This document shows positions 62,352-64,000 of a stretch of 64,000 nucleotides of DNA, piece by piece (the stretch's first letter is position 1; the number at the start of each line of letters is the position of its first letter). This DNA comes from Chirona hameri (taxonomy: Eukaryota; Arthropoda; Thecostraca; Balanomorpha; Balanidae), in the NCBI GenBank assembly GCA_036785665.1, contig JAXIVJ010001011.1, forward strand, positions 1 to 64,000. The letters are read 5' to 3'. The notes beneath the pieces are model-generated. The model was not told where the DNA came from, did not search any database, and was given only the letters and a program-made list of their open reading frames with translations. The translations under genes were made by a program, and so were the position numbers.

Positions 62352-63033
62352 TTAAAGGGAGTGTGCCTACTGTTTTGGAATGCCAAAAATATTTTTCATA
62401 CGGTAAGTAGCTGTTGGTTTGATTGTTGTATATGATGAAATTCACACCTGGAGCCCCTTTAGCTGAATTTTCACTTATATTGTTTTTTGTTTATTTTTGT
62501 TTCGATATCTATAAAACGATCGCCACTATGGTGATGTTATGTAAAACGGCGCACATCAGACAATACAATTACGGTCACATCATGCAAGATAGAAAGACGA
62601 GCTTTGCACAGCACGTTCTTGCCACTGTGAACTTTATTATGCGTAAGTTTCGTAGCTCTAAATTGATATCTTCTCCAAAAAATGGCCATCGGCCATCATC
62701 GAAATGGCCATCATCGGAAAACATGATGGCCGTCCAGTTTCTGTTCGGCTGCTGCTATCAGCGTGCACGAGCTGCTTTGTTAAATTGCTATTGGCCGGCG
62801 CTAACAATATGCTAGCAGTTTAATCGATAGTTGCAGTGCTTCTAGTAGCGGAAGCCCTCTGGAGTCTATCCGATAACTTTTTGCTCCCAAGCAAATTCCT
62901 GGAGTCTTTGAATATCTCAGCAACTAGGGTGAATCTGGATAAATGAAGTATTGGTTCAATTCAGAAAATTGTGTTCTATAGACCAGTGGCAATAACCCCA
63001 ACTAAGCGATGTGAGTAGGCACACTCCCTTTAA
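62352..63033. mobile_element. TTAA element, 682 bp, nested in T1
   Basis: TTAAAGGGAGTGTGCCTACT at the left is repeated in inverse at the right, with TTAA at 62352-62355 and 63030-63033. The T1 copy at 13091-13942 has a single TTAA at the same point (AAATTGGTTAATATATTTTC). A 130-codon open frame inside has no recognisable motif. Confidence 0.88.
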
Positions 63034-63580
63034 TTTGTTTTCAACGTTAGGAGTTTTGTATAATTTGTATGTGGCTGTATACAACACTATGCTTTATATT
63101 ATCATGACATATAATAATTTTCCCCCAAAAAACTAACAAATAATAACACAAAGCTGGCAATTAAATCGGAAGCTCATCGATGCACATCGACGCCGACCTA
63201 TTTAGCGTCGGCGATTTGTTTACAAAGTCATTGTCATGCTTCTCGGCGCACTTAACCATTTGTGGCGAGTTGTTCCTGATTATATGCTGAGAAGCGGGTA
63301 TCGTCAAAGGCTATCATCCCATATTCCCGTTTAGTATACCCAAGTCCCGTAGCAAGCTTCGTTAATGAGTCACTGGTGCCATTCTTGTGTAGCATTGCAA
63401 AATATACCTGATTTTGAGTTGAAAGCTATTTAAAGACTTATTCAAATTATTTTGTTTAAGTTTGAATTTTCTTGTTAATAATTATTAAAGGTATTTTATC
63501 ACTGTATTTCATAGTAGTTGACACTTCAGAAACTTATGACGTAATAATATTGTATCCAATATGCATTTCCCTCGCCTTTT

Positions 63581-63650
63581 GCTATTGTGGCGCAGTGCCG
63601 AGTACTTTGTGAATACTTGCTTGCCTGGGGTTCAAATCATTCCGCCCTTA
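63581..63650 (+). other. tRNA-like sequence (box A/box B), probable relic
   Basis: TGGCGCAGTGCC (63588-63599) and GGTTCAAATC (63629-63638) are spaced as in tRNA genes. They lie inside the T1 MITE copy. A cloverleaf was not confirmed. Confidence 0.35.
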
Positions 63651-64000
63651 TGTCATTTGAGTTGGTATAGTTTGCATGTTGTTGTTATTCATGACTTATA
63701 CTGATAGTCAGTCATGCATCACGGATGCTTCACGGATTGCTTCACGGATCAGTTTGATCGGAAACGTCACAGAGCCTTCAAAAATGCCGCACTCGATGTA
63801 AACAATGGTAGGGAAGGACGAATTTGTCAATGACCTTCATGAAGTACACAAGGTACTTGTTTCGTATTTTTTTCCAAACTTACAACTTTGAATTTGGGAA
63901 TAATTTTATTTAATTCTTAAATTTGAATAAAATAATTTTAAAACCATAACGGTAGTCTAATAAATTGTTGCTAACAAAATCAAAAGGTCACTATTTCCCT

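Larger units (their letters stand above)
62094..64000. mobile_element. TTAA MITE, family T1, long form, interrupted, right edge at window end
   Basis: The sequence follows T1 from GAGTTAGCACTTTAAATCGCC through GGTTGCGACCCTCAATTTTTG and, after the nested element, CAACGTTAGGAGTTTTGTA, to GGTCACTATTTCCCT at the window edge. The first about 45 bp of the T1 left end is missing. Confidence 0.75.

Noticed and set aside
62423..62815. 130-codon frame inside the nested TTAA element
   Set aside because: There is no transposase-like acidic triad or other motif, and the element is MITE-sized. It was left as a chance frame.

Overview
This window reads as non-coding, repeat-dense nuclear DNA from an animal, most likely an invertebrate. 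The evidence is several kinds of non-LTR retrotransposon (CR1/Jockey-like single-ORF elements and an L1/Tx1-like two-ORF element), a tRNA-derived SINE, many small inverted-repeat DNA transposons with TTAA or 8-bp target duplications, kilobase-long (AT)n and (GATATA)n microsatellites, and at least nine GC-rich minisatellites. The exact taxon cannot be read from the sequence. I could not identify any host protein-coding gene. Nearly every long open frame is a by-product of a tandem repeat or part of a broken retrotransposon.

Layout. 1-869 is (AT)n. 1.1-2.6 kb holds a hAT-type MITE and a TTAA MITE. 3.2-4.3 kb holds a decayed reverse transcriptase with a tRNA-like sequence. 5.7-9.7 kb holds three minisatellites (22, 26 and 32 bp). 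11.3-19.1 kb is dominated by TTAA-bounded elements that often abut and share one TTAA. 19.1-22.7 kb holds four more minisatellite blocks (52, about 70, 28 and 36 bp). 24.8-26.4 kb is a TTAA element interrupted by a second TTAA element. 27.4-30.3 kb is a 69-bp satellite of about 42 copies. 31-36.2 kb is microsatellite with a CR1-like LINE fragment embedded in it. 38.1-40.4 kb holds a 37-bp minisatellite and a hAT MITE between inverted repeats.

40.85-49.97 kb is the most striking structure. It is a fold-back element with arms of about 440 bp around a (CGTG)n/(GT)n core. Its left arm has been invaded by an L1-like LINE (itself carrying a dimeric TTAA MITE in ORF1), by a hAT element full of GAGTCA motifs, and by a second hAT element carrying a degenerate minisatellite. 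Because the right arm lacks these insertions, it serves as a built-in record of the empty sites. 50.2-51.3 kb has a second copy of the same MITE dimer. 51.3-55.4 kb is an inverted-repeat element split by a nearly intact 3.6-kb LINE. 56.5-61.8 kb is a nest of insertions: a TTAA MITE split by a LINE, which is split by a second LINE and by a SINE. The last 2 kb is another nested MITE.

There is no operon-like cooperation between genes. What the window records is the order in which mobile elements inserted into one another. Many insertions can be verified inside the window, because an uninterrupted copy of the target or an interrupted reading frame is also present. All boundaries were read by eye and may be off by a few bases. 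Family names rest on termini, target duplications and protein motifs, not on database searches.
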